From Schistocerca nitens (Eukaryota > Arthropoda > Insecta > Orthoptera > Acrididae): a stretch of DNA of 64,000 bases. This document shows positions 1 to 10,299 of this stretch, piece after piece. The position numbers were made by a program, and so were the translations under genes. How positions within the stretch are numbered: the first letter of the stretch is position 1; each line of letters begins with the position of its first letter. Location of the stretch: NCBI RefSeq assembly GCF_023898315.1, contig NC_064615.1, forward strand, positions 1,187,257,413-1,187,321,412. Reading direction: 5' to 3'. Below the pieces are notes generated by a model. It searched no databases. It was not told where the DNA came from and saw only the letters and a list, made by a program, of their open reading frames with translations.

Positions 1-709
1 CAAATAATTACAGGGGAATTAAAGAGGTAAAGGAAATAATCAATTCTTTGAAGAACAACAAGTCTCCAGGGGAAGACGGAATCATAGCAGCAGTATGGAA
101 ATTAAATGACAATACTCTCACACAAGCAACCCACAGAATTATATCAAATATTTGGGAAACTGAACAAATACCTGCAGAGTGGAAATGTGCATTAATTCAC
201 CCTCTCCACAAAAAAGGTGCAATACCGATCCAAATAATTACAGGGGAATTAAAGAGGTAAAGGAAATAATCAATTCTTTGAAGAACGACAAGTCTCCAGG
301 GGAAGACGGAATCATAGCAGCAGTATGGAAATTAAATGACAATACTCTCACACAAGCAACCCACAGAATTATATCAAATATTTGGGAAACTGAACAAATA
401 CCTGCAGAGTGGAAATGTGCATTAATTCACCCTCTCCACAAAAAAGGTGCAATACCGATCCAAATAATTACAGGGGAATTAAAGAGGTAAAGGAAATAAT
501 CAATTCTTTGAAGAACAACAAGTCTCCAGGGGAAGACGGAATCATAGCAGCAGTATGGAAATTAAATGACAATACTCTCACACAAGCAACCCACAGAATT
601 ATATCAAATATTTGGGAAACTGAACAAATACCTGCAGAGTGGAAATGTGCATTAATTCACCCTCTCCACAAAAAGGTGCAAAACCGATCCAAATAATTAC
701 AGGGGAATT
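1..709 (+). repeat. Tandem triplication, 230-bp unit, inside a LINE reverse transcriptase
   Basis: Three consecutive near-identical units start at 1, 231 and 461; the first 20 bases of a fourth begin at 690. The first two units are 230 bp and the third is 229 bp. The units differ slightly: unit 2 has GACAAG where units 1 and 3 have AACAAG (near 287), and unit 3 has one A fewer plus a T-to-A change near 675-685. Each unit encodes the same RT segment, with the visible motifs 'NKSPGEDGI' and 'PAEWKCALIHPLHKK'. Because 230 is not a multiple of three, each repeat falls in a different frame, so the array destroys the ORF. The window begins inside the array, so there may be more units upstream. Confidence 0.95.
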
Positions 710-2071
710 TTGCTGCTGCCTGTAATATATAAAATTCTTTCAATGGCCCTGTTAAACAGACTAGAGGAACAAGCGGACCACTTAATAGGGGAGTATCAGG
801 CAGGGTTTCGCAAAGGTCGATCTTGCATCGAACAGATATGGAACTTAAAAACAATTCTGCAAATGAGAAGATGTAGAAATACTGTGGTAACTTTTGTCGA
901 TTTTAAAAAGGCTTACGATTCAATAGATAGACGACCATTATTTCACACTTTAGAGGAGTTCAGGATTTACAGGAAAACAAGGTCAATTATTCAACAGGAA
1001 TTAAAAGATACAATCTCCGAAGTTAAGTTCATGGGAGAAACATCAGAAGGATTTCATATCCATACTGGTGTTCGCCAAGGAGATGGAATGTCCCCCTTCT
1101 CTTTAACATGGTTCTGGAAAAAATTGTGAGGACATGGGAAAAGGAAATAAAAGGAATTCAGCTTGGGATTAAAAAAGAGCAGAGGGTGAAGTGTCTGGCT
1201 TTCGCGGACGATCTTGCCATTCTAACGAACAACAGAGAGGAAGCCAAACTTGCATTGGAAAAACTACACGAAATGTCACAGAAAATTGGGCTACAAATCT
1301 CCTACGAGAAAACACAATATATGGAAAACAAACCTGTAGATGATCTCCCTATTACTACTCAATACGGGAAAGTGGCACAAGTTCCCCACTTCAGATATCT
1401 GGGAGAGATAATCCAACTATCAGGACTGAACTCAATAGCGAATAGATAGAATCTCCATATTACGAAAAGCATATAAACTCACTTGGAATCACTATAATAA
1501 GAAATCTGTTTCTGTCAATGCGAAACTTAAGGCATTACAACACAGTAGTCCTACCAGAAGCACTTTATGCTGCAGAAACTACAGTGATTCATGGTCATAC
1601 TAAGATCAGAGAGATTGAAAAGCAGGAAAGAAAAATTCTGAGGAAAATATATGAACCAGTGTTTCGGGAAAGAATTTGGATGAAGAGGCCAACTAGAGAG
1701 ATTTACAAAGACATAGAAGCAATAACAATTAGAAAGAGAAGGATGCAATTTTATGGACATATCAGCAGGACGAATAAAAGCAGGCTCAGAAGACCTTTGA
1801 CATAGTAAACAAGAGCAAAAACAAGACAAAGTGGATCACTGAAGCAGAAGAAGACATGAAAGAACTGGAGATCACACAAGACAACATGAACAATAGAGAA
1901 CAGTTTAGAAACATCATACAGAAACATACACTTAAACAAGAACATACGGAGAACAGAATGGGAAAAAAATGGTCGGAAGAACGCAAGAAAGAACACAGTG
2001 AACGTATGAAGAGAATTTGGGAAGAACGAAGAAGAAATCATGACTACTCAAATGGGCATAATCGAAAATAA
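1..2071 (+). pseudogene. Non-LTR retrotransposon reverse transcriptase, 3' portion, broken
   Basis: After the triplication, 710-1129 encodes the RT fingers and palm ('EYQAGFRKGRS', 'TFVDFKKAYDSID', 'GVRQGDGMSP'). A one-base frameshift near 1095 moves the frame to 1108-1449, which carries the catalytic 'FADDLAIL' at about 1199-1222. A stop at 1447 separates this from 1518-1805, whose 'LPEALYAAET' and 'RKILRKIY' resemble the thumb and C-terminal region of RTE/jockey-type LINE proteins. A lysine/glutamate-rich tail runs to 2071, followed by A-rich sequence to about 2180 that may be the 3' tail. No RNase H domain is visible. The endonuclease half lies outside the window. Such a protein would copy its RNA at nicked chromosomal DNA, but this copy cannot encode it. 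The clade assignment is uncertain. Confidence 0.88.
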
Positions 2072-2117
2072 TAATAATGCATCCCTTGTGTGTGACAGAA
2101 AAAAAAAGTTAAATAAA

Positions 2118-2163
2118 AAGCATCCACAAAAAGATTAAAAAAGCATCCACAAAAAGATTAAAA
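2118..2163. repeat. 23-bp tandem duplication, A-rich
   Basis: Two adjacent copies of a 23-bp unit containing GCATCCACAAAAAGATT, in A-rich sequence just downstream of the LINE relic. They probably belong to its 3' tail or arose by slippage. Confidence 0.8.
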
Positions 2164-2459
2164 AAGCATAAGCAGAAAAAAAAGATACCTGTATATTTAT
2201 TTATTCATGTGTAACATATGTGCAGCCTCTAAATATGTATCTACATACCATGTGCATCTAGTAAATAGAATAGTTTTTATGTTTTACAACTGCCACTAGC
2301 CATCCAAGGCAGATCAGTTTTCAACTGTATACAAACCATCAGAATAATTATTACCTTTGCTATTGGAGCTGTTGAAATTAGATTCTATGTGTACACAGCC
2401 CAGCAGAATTATTGTAAAAGCTTTACTGCTGTGACTGTGGAATTTAATTGTAGTGAAAG
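2164..2459. other. Unassigned AT-rich sequence
   Basis: No ORF, tRNA or repeat signature that I recognise. It separates the LINE tail from the inverted-repeat insertion. Confidence 0.4.
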
Positions 2460-2472
2460 TATCTTCATATAA

Positions 2473-3010
2473 CGGTATATTGATAATTTTTACTTATGGA
2501 GCGTCTGACAGCCACTGAATAAAACACAATTTTAGTGCCATACGTGTTTCGCCTTTATTTTCTGCAAGGCATCATCAGTGGCCTGGAATATGTACATATG
2601 TCTGCTATTTAATTTACATTTTTGTCACTGTACCTATAGGTTATAAACCGTTCTGGTGGTTGGTATTTCCTATTAAGTAGTAATGTTTTGAGCTGTACTT
2701 ACAGGTTGCGTGGACAATTTCTTACATATTACGCTCCTGTTGCATTTTTGGTGTTGTTGTTCTTCTTATGAATGCCAATTTACGGTTTTTTCCCCACATT
2801 CCACAGCACTATGAACTGAGCGCTTGTTTCAATGCAATGTTTTGGTTTTTGTTGCCGACTGTCAAATGTTTCTGCCAAAGATCGAATGTTATTGCCAAAC
2901 TTTCGAGTGTAATTATTGAGTGTAGTTATCAGATGGCCCACAAGTAAAAATTATCAATATACCGTAATATTACACGCAACTGAGGAAGACAGGACTACAA
3001 AAGTTGAAGA
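2473..3010 (-). mobile_element. Small inverted-repeat insertion with hammerhead motif (Penelope- or retrozyme-like)
   Basis: A 24-bp perfect inverted repeat is formed by 2472-2495 and 2942-2965. The whole segment is bracketed by the direct repeat TATCTTCATATAA (2460-2472 and 3011-3023), which looks like a 13-bp target-site duplication. Between the right inverted repeat and the right duplication lies a 45-bp tail; asymmetric tails of that order are known from Penelope-like insertions. No coding capacity is visible. The minus-strand hammerhead core (separate entry) ties it to Penelope-like elements or their non-autonomous 'retrozyme' relatives, which are known to carry such ribozymes. The orientation is inferred from the ribozyme. 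Confidence 0.6.
2537..2582 (-). ncRNA. Hammerhead ribozyme core, type I, short stem III
   Basis: On the minus strand, in order: stem I 5' arm GCCA (2582-2579), the invariant CTGATGA (2578-2572), stem II GCCTT paired with AAGGC across a short loop, then GAA, a minimal stem III ACACGT (A and C pairing with G and U), the cleavage-site nucleotide A, and the stem I 3' arm TGGC (2540-2537), which pairs perfectly with GCCA. All core positions of the hammerhead consensus (CUGAUGA, GAA, and the A-U pair preceding the cleaved H) are present. A very short stem III is the known form in Penelope-like retroelements and metazoan retrozymes, where self-cleavage may need a dimer. Cleavage activity is inferred, not shown. 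Confidence 0.7.
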
Positions 3011-3099
3011 TATCTTCATATAAGTTTTTAGTGTAGATTTATAAAAAAACATTCCAGTGCTACCGGAAAAAATTGTAAAAAATGCTCTTGACCAGTGTT

Positions 3100-4938
3100 A
3101 CTGTTGTAACATGGAAGTTAAAAGTATCTCTATGTTGGAATAGCAGAGTTAAATTGCACCTCAAGGACTATATGCTGGCATAAGCCGCACCAGCACACCA
3201 GTCGGCAAAGAGGTAGTGCGAAGATCGCTAGTAGGTGCTGGGTCAAGCACGCCTATCAGGAGAGAGGCCAAAGACACACTCGCACGCAACACCCTCTCGA
3301 CCAACAGTATGTAGGCCGCCGCCGCCGCTGCCCAGTCATCCACTGTTCACAAAAGTACACAGCATCAGATTAAAGCAAGAGCACTGATATCTGAGCTGTG
3401 CTGCGGCTCGTGTTGGTGCCGTTGGTAGGTTGGCATTGTGTAATAGAGATAGTGGCGTCTCGTTTTCTTCTTGTGTTTACTGGCGCCACTACCTTTGCTA
3501 GTGTTGTGTGTCTGCGAGTGGCAGCAGCGGCGGTTATCGATATCGAGTCCTGTGGTACTATCTTTGGAGGAACGTCAGGTGTATTCCGGGAAGAGAGTGT
3601 GTCGAGTAGTTCGGTCGGGATGGGGTAGCAGTGAGGTCCGGCGAGCCGGGAACGCTGGCGCCACGCACGCACTGCCGAATCGAGGGGCTGTAGTTACGAG
3701 GGCCACAACCCCATTGTCCACCGGGCCCAGGGCGATTCAGTTGAGTGAACATTAAACCAGTAGTGAAACCTCCACTATTTTGAGATCACGCCGTTTGTTC
3801 GCACGTTGCTGCTCGCAGGGTAGCTGACATGAACAGCAACAAGTGGAGTGCTTGGAGTTGGCGAAATTGATTATCTGTCCTCCACTTCTTATTATCAATC
3901 ATTGAATTCCTCGTGTTTCTGATGAAGTTCAACCAGCGGTATTTTTCTGCCTAGTGGCCGCTAACGTCCCCGTTACCTGCCCTGGAGGTTAGCATATTTT
4001 CGCAACAGTGTACCTTTCCTCGCCTTGCCGCTGCTGTCCAGTAAAGCGTGTCGTTTGACAGCCTCCTTGATCGTGGTTCGGATATTTTGTTCTTTTGGAT
4101 TACCTCGGTCGAAGTGGTTCCTTCTCTTTCTGGATGTTCTAAACACCGGATTCTGAGACTCAATGCTGTCCGCCGGTTCCGCCTTGCCTGGGTTATTCCA
4201 TCGTTGTGTTGGTTACCAGACGTTAGGTAGGTTTTGCAAGAGTCTTGGTCTGTGTTTAAACTGTCACTAGTATGAGCTGCCATCCGGTTAAGTGAATACA
4301 ACTCTTGGCTGCCTGTCTCATCGGTTACGAAGTTGAGTGACTTTCCCAGGCCGATCCTTGGAGTTCTGTCTGAGGCCCACTTTTCTCTTGGTTTGATCAT
4401 ATTGTGACGATTGTGTTTTAAAAGAATATTTTAGTATCTTTTGGAGAAGTGTAACTGTTTTTAAGAATCTGCTATTCAGGCCTTTGGCCATTAAATTCTT
4501 TTTCGAGTTATTACTATGGAGCCTCCAGCCGACAAACAATCTGAATTTCTGCTCAATAAGGCCTTCAGCCTTGACTGCAACTTGCTTTGGAATTTTTTAT
4601 TTAACATTGTGTCTTAACAGTCAAATTTGATAATTGTTCCTTATTGTCAATCTCATTTCCAATTGGTTCCAAATAAGGTGTAAGTGATTTTTTTTTTAAA
4701 AAAACTGTGTAACCAACAGTAACGGCACCGCCCACACCGAATCCTGCCTTTCCCTAAGTCCCATGTCTCAATATTGTCTGCAAGAGGACTAACACATAGA
4801 CTCTATTCACGATAAGTAGCTTTCTGTTCGTGTAAATAAAGAACTCTGTTAATCCACGTGTGCATTTGTGTTGTAGGTAGAGGATACCAGCCACCCATAA
4901 CATCTTCTCCCTTGTTTCCTATGGTACAAGACCTTACA
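3100..4938 (+). mobile_element. Possible LTR of a Gypsy-type retrotransposon (solo or truncated)
   Basis: The 3' boundary is suggested by a poly(A)-signal-like AATAAAG at about 4835, a U5-like stretch ending in CTTACA at 4938, and then TGGCGATCAGGAT (4940-4952). The latter could be a primer-binding site, since it is complementary to a tRNA 3' end reading ...CGCCA. No gag or pol follows; an AT-rich stretch and a Tc1-like element do. The 5' boundary is not determined: a TGT start near 3108 is only one candidate. The interior is GC-richer to about 4000 and has no long ORF with recognisable motifs. It could equally be unrelated intergenic DNA. Confidence 0.3.
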
Positions 4939-5077
4939 GTGGCGATCAGGATACTACAAACTACATTGTACCTCAAAAACTGAATAGTATTTGTGTGAAC
5001 TAAATAAACGAAAAAATTCGCTACCATACGCCTTAGTTGTTGTTGTTGTTATTTACAGAAAACCTTTACCCTATTGC

Positions 5078-5103
5078 ATTATTATTATTATTATTATTAT
5101 TAT
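5078..5103. repeat. (ATT)n microsatellite
   Basis: About eight to nine perfect ATT units, preceded at 5037-5050 by a short (TTG)n run. Confidence 0.95.
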
Positions 5104-5166
5104 CATCGATTATTCCCTTTTAAGAGCGCGATTGAACTTGAGTAGTCATGTATTATATATAAACTA

Positions 5167-6306
5167 CGTGATCAAAACTATCCGGAACCTGGCTGAAAAT
5201 TACTTACAAGTTGGTGGCGCCCTCCATCGGTAATGCTCGAATTCAAGATGGCGTTGGCCCGCACTTATCCTTGATGACACTTCCACTGTACAGGCATACG
5301 TTCAATCAGGTGCTGGAAGGTTTCTTGGGAAATGGCAGTCCATTCTTCACGGAGTGCTGCACTGAGGAGAGGTCGGTGAGGCCTGGCACGAAGTCGGCGT
5401 TCCAAAACATCCCAAAGGTCTTCTGTGGGAAAGTGGTCAGGACGCATGCATTATGAACAAGTGCTCGATCGTGATGCAATCGCCATCCTCGAATTGCTCT
5501 TCAACAGTGGGAAGCAAAGAAGGTGCTTAAAACATCAATGTAGGCCTTTGCTGTGATAGTGCCACGCAAAACAACAAGGAGTGCAATCCCTCTCCATGAA
5601 AAACACGACTACACCGTAACACCACCGCCTCCGAATTTTACTGTCGGCACTACACACGCTGGCAGATTCGCCATACCCACACCCTGCCATCGGATCGCCA
5701 CATTGCATATCGTGATTCGTCACTCCACACAACGTTTTTCCACTGTTGAATCGTCCAATGTTTATGCTCCTTACACAAAGCGAGGAGCCATTTGGCATTT
5801 ACCGGCGTGATGTGTGGCTTATGAGCAGCCACTCAACAATGAAATCCAAGTTTTCTCACCTCCCGCGTAACTGTCATAGTACAAGTGGATCCTGATGCAG
5901 TTTGGAATTCCAGTGTGATGGTCTGGACAGATGTCTGCCTATGACACATTACGACCCTCTTCAACTGTCGGCAGTCTCTGTCAGCCAACAGACGAGATCA
6001 GTCTGTACGCTTTTGTGCTGTACGCGTCCCTTCGCGTTTCCACTTCACTACCACATTGGAAACAGTGGACCTAGGGATGTTTAGGAGTGTGAAAATCTCG
6101 CGTACAGACGTATGACACAAGTGATACCCAATCACCTGGCCACGTTCGAAGTCCGTGAGTACTGCAAAGAACCCCATTCTGCTCTCTCACGATGTCTAAT
6201 GACTACCTTGGTCGCTGATATAAAGCACTTGGCAGTAGGTGGCAGAACAATGGACCTAATATGAAAAACGTATGCTTTTGGGGGTGTCTGGATAGTTTTG
6301 ATCACG
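5167..6306 (-). mobile_element. Tc1/mariner-superfamily element, nearly complete
   Basis: The left end reads CGTGATCAAAACTATCCGGA from 5167. The right end, read on the minus strand from 6306, is CGTGATCAAAACTATCCAGA, so the terminal inverted repeats match at 19 of 20 positions. The left flank is TA (5165-5166), the usual target of this superfamily; the right flank is TT, consistent with a mutated duplication. The 1140-bp length is typical of Tc1-like elements, and the interior encodes a transposase on the minus strand. Confidence 0.9.
5265..6177 (-). pseudogene. Tc1-like transposase, frameshifted
   Basis: A minus-strand ATG at 6177 opens a frame with an N-terminal helix-turn-helix region ('FERGQVIGYH', then 'SVREIFTLL') that would bind the element ends. 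One in-frame TGA lies near 5836. The catalytic core follows: 'WSDESRY' and 'SDGRVWVWR' at about 5670-5730 carry the first acidic residue. A frameshift near 5655 leads into 'CYGVVVFFMERD', and a further shift to the segment with the second acid ('HDRALVHNA', about 5460). The last part (5447-5265) begins near 'PTEDLWDVLERR', which carries the third acid. The order and length match a full Tc1-like transposase of about 330 residues. At least one stop and two frameshifts make it inactive. Confidence 0.85.
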
Positions 6307-6307
6307 T

Positions 6308-6960
6308 TGCGTAGGTCACAAATGACGTTACTTTCTCTGAAGGTAAGAGCTATTAAGGAGGTGAAGTTTAAGATGGAAGATAATAAGATATATAGAATGC
6401 TTGCATTGAATTATGCCTGTCGTGCAGCACAAATTGGGTTATGGGAGTAGAAGGCACGTGACCGCGTCCACTTTCAAAGACATAGAGCAACCATATCTAA
6501 AATTATACCTCCTGTGCTTAAAGAAAACCACCCACACAGTACAACTGGGTAAAACTTTACACTGTCAAAGCGGGAACAGGGTTGAAAAAACCACACAGAG
6601 GTTTTGAGGTAAAAATTCATTTATTTCTCACCCATCTTAAAAGTAATTTTATACATTTTCATAAGCAGACACAGCAACACTATTCTGATACATTTTCTTC
6701 TTTCTGAGTCGATGGAGAGGGGGTCACCCGTAGAATTCCAGGTCTTAAAGAGCAGCAAACTTGAAGATTCGACGTATCCATGAGATCTTCTCTTTCCCCT
6801 TCACGTAGCTGATGGTACCCGTGTGGTCGAACAATCGAAGCGACGTCACCACACTTTTGTAGGATATTCCAGGATGATCCCAGTGAATTCCATGATAGAA
6901 ATTTGTTAAGCACTTTGCATTCTTCCATGTTTTAGGACACTTCACATCTTTAAAAGATCT
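6308..6960. other. Unassigned sequence between Tc1-like element and Polinton relic
   Basis: A minus-strand ORF of 82 codons (6680-6928) has no motif I recognise. It may be remote Polinton sequence downstream of the capsid gene. No terminal inverted repeat of the Polinton could be placed here. Confidence 0.3.
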
Positions 6961-6969
6961 CTGTGATGC

Positions 6970-8240
6970 AATGTTTCTGAGAATTCTCTATTATTCCAGC
7001 AGCTTCTGTATACACCATGAACTGTCTATGCTCATCACACGCTGCGGTGCCATCGTGGAATGCTCCAGGTATGGAACAACTCCTGTCCACTTAGGCAGCT
7101 CGTTGCACAACGACGGTGAGCGGGCAGCAGTTCATAACACGGTCATGTACAACTACATCGTACGATGCAGTGTGTTCTGGGAAATTTGTCGAAGATTCAA
7201 ATTCAATTCGTACATCTATAGGTCCAGACTTAAATATCTCGTTCTGTTTCAAGCAGAGTATTACAATGATCGGTGATAATTCCTTGAATTTTCATGTACT
7301 TGGTAGGCGCCTTCCTCCTCCTACTTGAGCATTTTCATAGTAAGAAGCACAAAACCTTTCATAAATGTCATATGCTAAAATGTATACATTTTCATCCCAC
7401 TGCAGGTGTAAATTATCAAACAGGTACACTTCTGAATTCAGGCCGACTGTGGCATTAGTTAACTTCCAACTGTCAAATACAGATGAGTCATTTGCTATAT
7501 TTCCCCTTCTATCAGTCTGAAACGCAACTATGATGAATCTACGCATCTCTAGATGCGAAGAGGTTTTAATACCCCATGTTTGTCAGCTTGCAGTCCGTCA
7601 CACAGGTACTCGAAAATCTCCCATGAGCGAAATGTTAGTGACAATTATATACCGGAATTGAAGGCTTTTTAAAGCTTCAAACGCTCCTCGTCAGATACAC
7701 TGATGTAAGCCATTTTCCATATTATCTTGCTGCTCTTTAGTTCCATGAATGTGTGAGTCCGTCACACTCCATACCAGAATGAGTTCCTGTTTAGTGTTCA
7801 TAATAACCTGCCTCATGTCCTCAATGTAGCCCATAAGCATTGTTACAGGCATGCTTGCAGTAAATCGTTTGTACTCTGGCTGTTCTATCCGTCTGATTGT
7901 CTATGAACTATCCTGCATTTTTAAGGGTTGATGTTATGCCGCATTGCATGTAACGGTCTATCTCTGGCCCATTGAGTTCACAGCGTATCTCTTGAAACAG
8001 GAATGCTAAAGAGTTACGTGTAGGCTTGAATCCCACTGCATTGCTAACTTCGATTTTCTTGAGTGGTCCCTCCAGATACACGAAACACTTGCATGCAAGC
8101 GTCAGCACGTCTTGGTGCTGGATGACAATCCTAATTTCATCATTCTTGTTCAATGTGGTTGGAGCATAAGGTTTATGCGAGAAGTATTCCTGATGTATAA
8201 TTCACTCGTCATACTCTACTAGAGTGGTGCTGGTGGTTAT
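6970..8240 (-). pseudogene. Polinton major capsid protein relic
   Basis: Minus-strand fragments in order: around 8240-7910 ('KNDEIRIVIQHQDVLTL', 'FKPTRNSLAFLFQEI'), then about 7860-7560 ('MPVTMLMGYIEDMRQVIM', 'KQELILVWSVTDS'), then 7546-7292 ('RRFIIVAFQTDRRGNIAN', 'LNSEVYLFDNLHLQWDEN'), then about 7200-7110 ('TNFPEHTASYDVVVHD'). The order and the roughly 420-residue span fit the capsid protein of insect Polintons, which would form the main shell of a virion-like particle. An in-frame TGA near 8205, a stop after the third 8153-7908 segment and several frameshifts show that it is dead. The assignment rests on family resemblance by eye. Confidence 0.78.
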
Positions 8241-8384
8241 ATTGAGTGAGGGGGGTCATTGCGAGGACTGAAGCCAACTGATTTAAGAAAGTCGTAGTTC
8301 GAACGTGTCATTACTTTGTGGTTCGGCAACGAAGTGACATGTTGTGGATTGCATGTGCTGGTTTTATACCGTATGCCATCCTGC

Positions 8385-8965
8385 CTTAGATGTAATTGTA
8401 CAATGATTTCCTCACCATGAAAATCGGCAAGTCGATTATTCTGGTCTACAATATGTAAATAAATAGTCCAGTGTCTGGACTGTCACTCGAAGGTATATTG
8501 CATTGGTGGGAGTCTCAGTAATCTTACGCACTGTTGCCAGTGACGGGAGAATCCGTAAATAGTATGAATCAAACTGTCGTTCAGATAGGAGCTTGTTGCA
8601 ATGTTACACCTGACTTGGATTGTGATGACAGGCAGTGTGTCAACAGTCTGATCTGACTTGTAAAATTTACTACGATTCTTCTTCAAAACCTGTCCTTTTG
8701 TGGAACCAAGTAGGCGCCCTATTGAACCTTTCTGGTTGAAGTCAGTCGTTGCATTCACAGTCCTTATTTCAGATTTATGGGTATTGATGTTTACACGTAG
8801 CTCAACACCTTTTCCAGACTGTTTTAATACCTTGTTTAAACCGTCAATATAGTATGCACCAGGTTCTATCTGCACAATGTCTTTTTCACCATTAATATCC
8901 AGATGAAATTTTTTGCTAGCCTCACTGATATTTGGGATGCTGTTGTACGTCTCCAGTCCAATCAA
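8385..8965 (-). pseudogene. Polinton penton (minor capsid) protein relic
   Basis: ATG at 8965 opens a 160-codon frame starting 'MIGLETYNSIPNI' and including 'DIVQIEPGAYYIDGLNKVL', 'GSIGRLLGSTKGQVL' and 'VRCNIATSSYLNDSLIHTI'. After a frameshift near 8560-8500, the C-terminal segment 'NNRLADFHGEEIIVQLHL' lies at about 8440-8385 in another frame. This domain layout matches the single-jelly-roll minor capsid/penton-type protein encoded next to the major capsid gene in Polintons. The short gap to the major capsid relic (8240) supports this. It would form the vertices of the particle. Confidence 0.75.
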
Positions 8966-8999
8966 TGCAATACTCCGTTCATCAAAGCTGAAATCAATT

Positions 9000-9425
9000 G
9001 GCGGGAAGTAATTGTTAAGTAATGCAGTTTAAAGCTCTTCCTTACATCTTCTTCTTCTTCTTCTCCTTTGTAAACGTCAAGAGAAACAAGATGCATTGAT
9101 GTTTAGCTCTGATGGCGCTGAAAATTGTAGAACAAACGTCTTCTGCGAGTGAGTATTGTTTCAATTCTAGCGGTTGCAGGTCTCAAAGTGAGACAAAATA
9201 GTGGACGATACTGCATTTTTCATAGCATATGACACCCAGTGGGTGCCGGGACCTCCAGGAACATTTAAATTTACAGTACCACATTCATCAGTTTTCCACA
9301 GTCTTCGGTAATGCATCCTACATAAACACACCACGGAATCTTGGATGTTGAAATTCTTCCTAGCAAACTAAAAAAGATCAGTATTTGGAAGTAGCTGATC
9401 TGGTAGGACTGCTAATGGGCTTTTT
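9000..9425. other. Polinton interior, no ORF assigned
   Basis: Between the penton start and the pX-like gene I see only short frames and a small CTT-rich patch near 9046-9066. It could hold the start region of the penton gene or non-coding Polinton sequence. Confidence 0.35.
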
Positions 9426-9429
9426 TTTA

Positions 9430-9770
9430 TTTATGAACTGACCAAGCCATTTCCTGCATGGTTTCTGGTGTAGTCCCTTTCCAATGGCCGCAGCTTCCAT
9501 CATGCGGTTATGCCTTCTCGCTTCTTCTAACTGTACTTGGGAGTTTTGCGCATTGTTGACTGTTCTGGCAGCCGCAACGGCACCAGCGAGGCAACCCTAC
9601 CGCCAGGAGAGCAGAGAGGGCTGGGATGAGGAATGGAAGAAAGCCACCAGATGTCTTGGGTATTGGTAGTACTCGAGATGCTTCAACCGATCCCCTTCTT
9701 CTTCCCGTACTTTTCTGCTTCAGAGCGCTTTTAGCTGCATACATCGCTGTCAGGATACAGTTTGTTAAAC

Positions 9771-9801
<31 letters not shown>

Positions 9802-9852
9802 CCTCGTTGTCTTCTTACTCAGTGCATCACTCTTAACTCGCTTGAAATTCAT
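9430..9852 (-). pseudogene. pX-like small basic/hydrophobic virion protein relic
   Basis: ATG at 9852 begins a basic N-terminus whose run of ten lysines is encoded by an expanded AAG microsatellite (9772-9803, CTT on the plus strand). It is followed by 'LPIPKTSGGFLPFLIPALS' and a hydrophobic, glycine/alanine-rich stretch. Downstream frames near 9480-9430 add 'HDGSCGHWKG'-type sequence after frameshifts. Small proteins with a proline-glycine-hydrophobic segment in this position are known in Polintons/adintoviruses and are compared with adenovirus core protein X or membrane-active pVI. The location just after the PLA2-like gene fits. Function is by analogy only. Confidence 0.6.
9772..9803. repeat. 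(CTT)n microsatellite inside pX-like relic
   Basis: About ten CTT units on the plus strand, read as lysine codons on the coding strand. This probably expanded after the gene died. Confidence 0.95.
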
Positions 9853-9858
9853 CGCTCC

Positions 9859-10140
9859 TTAACGCAACTTACTCTTTCCTCGCATGGTTTTATTAACTAC
9901 AAATCCTTCAGTGCGTTGACCTATACCAACATCCTTTCTTCTACGTATCTCCTTAGCCTTATCAGCTAAAATACTTTCTGCAGTGTGACGACTTGGGAGA
10001 TCTTTATTTGCAGCGTATGCAATGTTGTGTTCCATCCACACTTCGTTGAGATCAACCCCCTTGTCACCTCGTGTCAAGTGTTTCTGAAGCTGTAATTATA
10101 TACCAGAACGTGTAATTCCACTGGTAGTTTGTCTAGAATA
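9859..10140 (-). pseudogene. Phospholipase A2-like virion protein relic
   Basis: The frame ending at 9859 contains 'DLNEVWMEHNIAYAANKDL', 'SRHTAESILADKAKEI' and a basic C-terminus. The 'EHNIAY' segment corresponds to the catalytic His-Asp of parvovirus-type PLA2 domains, but here Asp is replaced by Asn, which would remove a catalytic residue. The calcium-loop segment would lie upstream, around 10080-10140, where the frame is interrupted. Such domains occur in Polintons and adintoviruses and are thought to help a particle breach endosomal membrane. It ends 7 bp before the pX-like start, so the two were probably co-transcribed. Confidence 0.65.
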
Positions 10141-10299
10141 CCACCACTCCTCTAATGTGTCTCCTAGCACAGATGTTACGCTATTATGCCGGTTGTGCTC
10201 TATGCACTCCTTTATATAGCAAATCATCAGCGTCAATGTATCTGTTTTGTGCTGCAGGAAAACCAAGCCAATTAACTAGTGTTCCTATTTCCCTGACGT

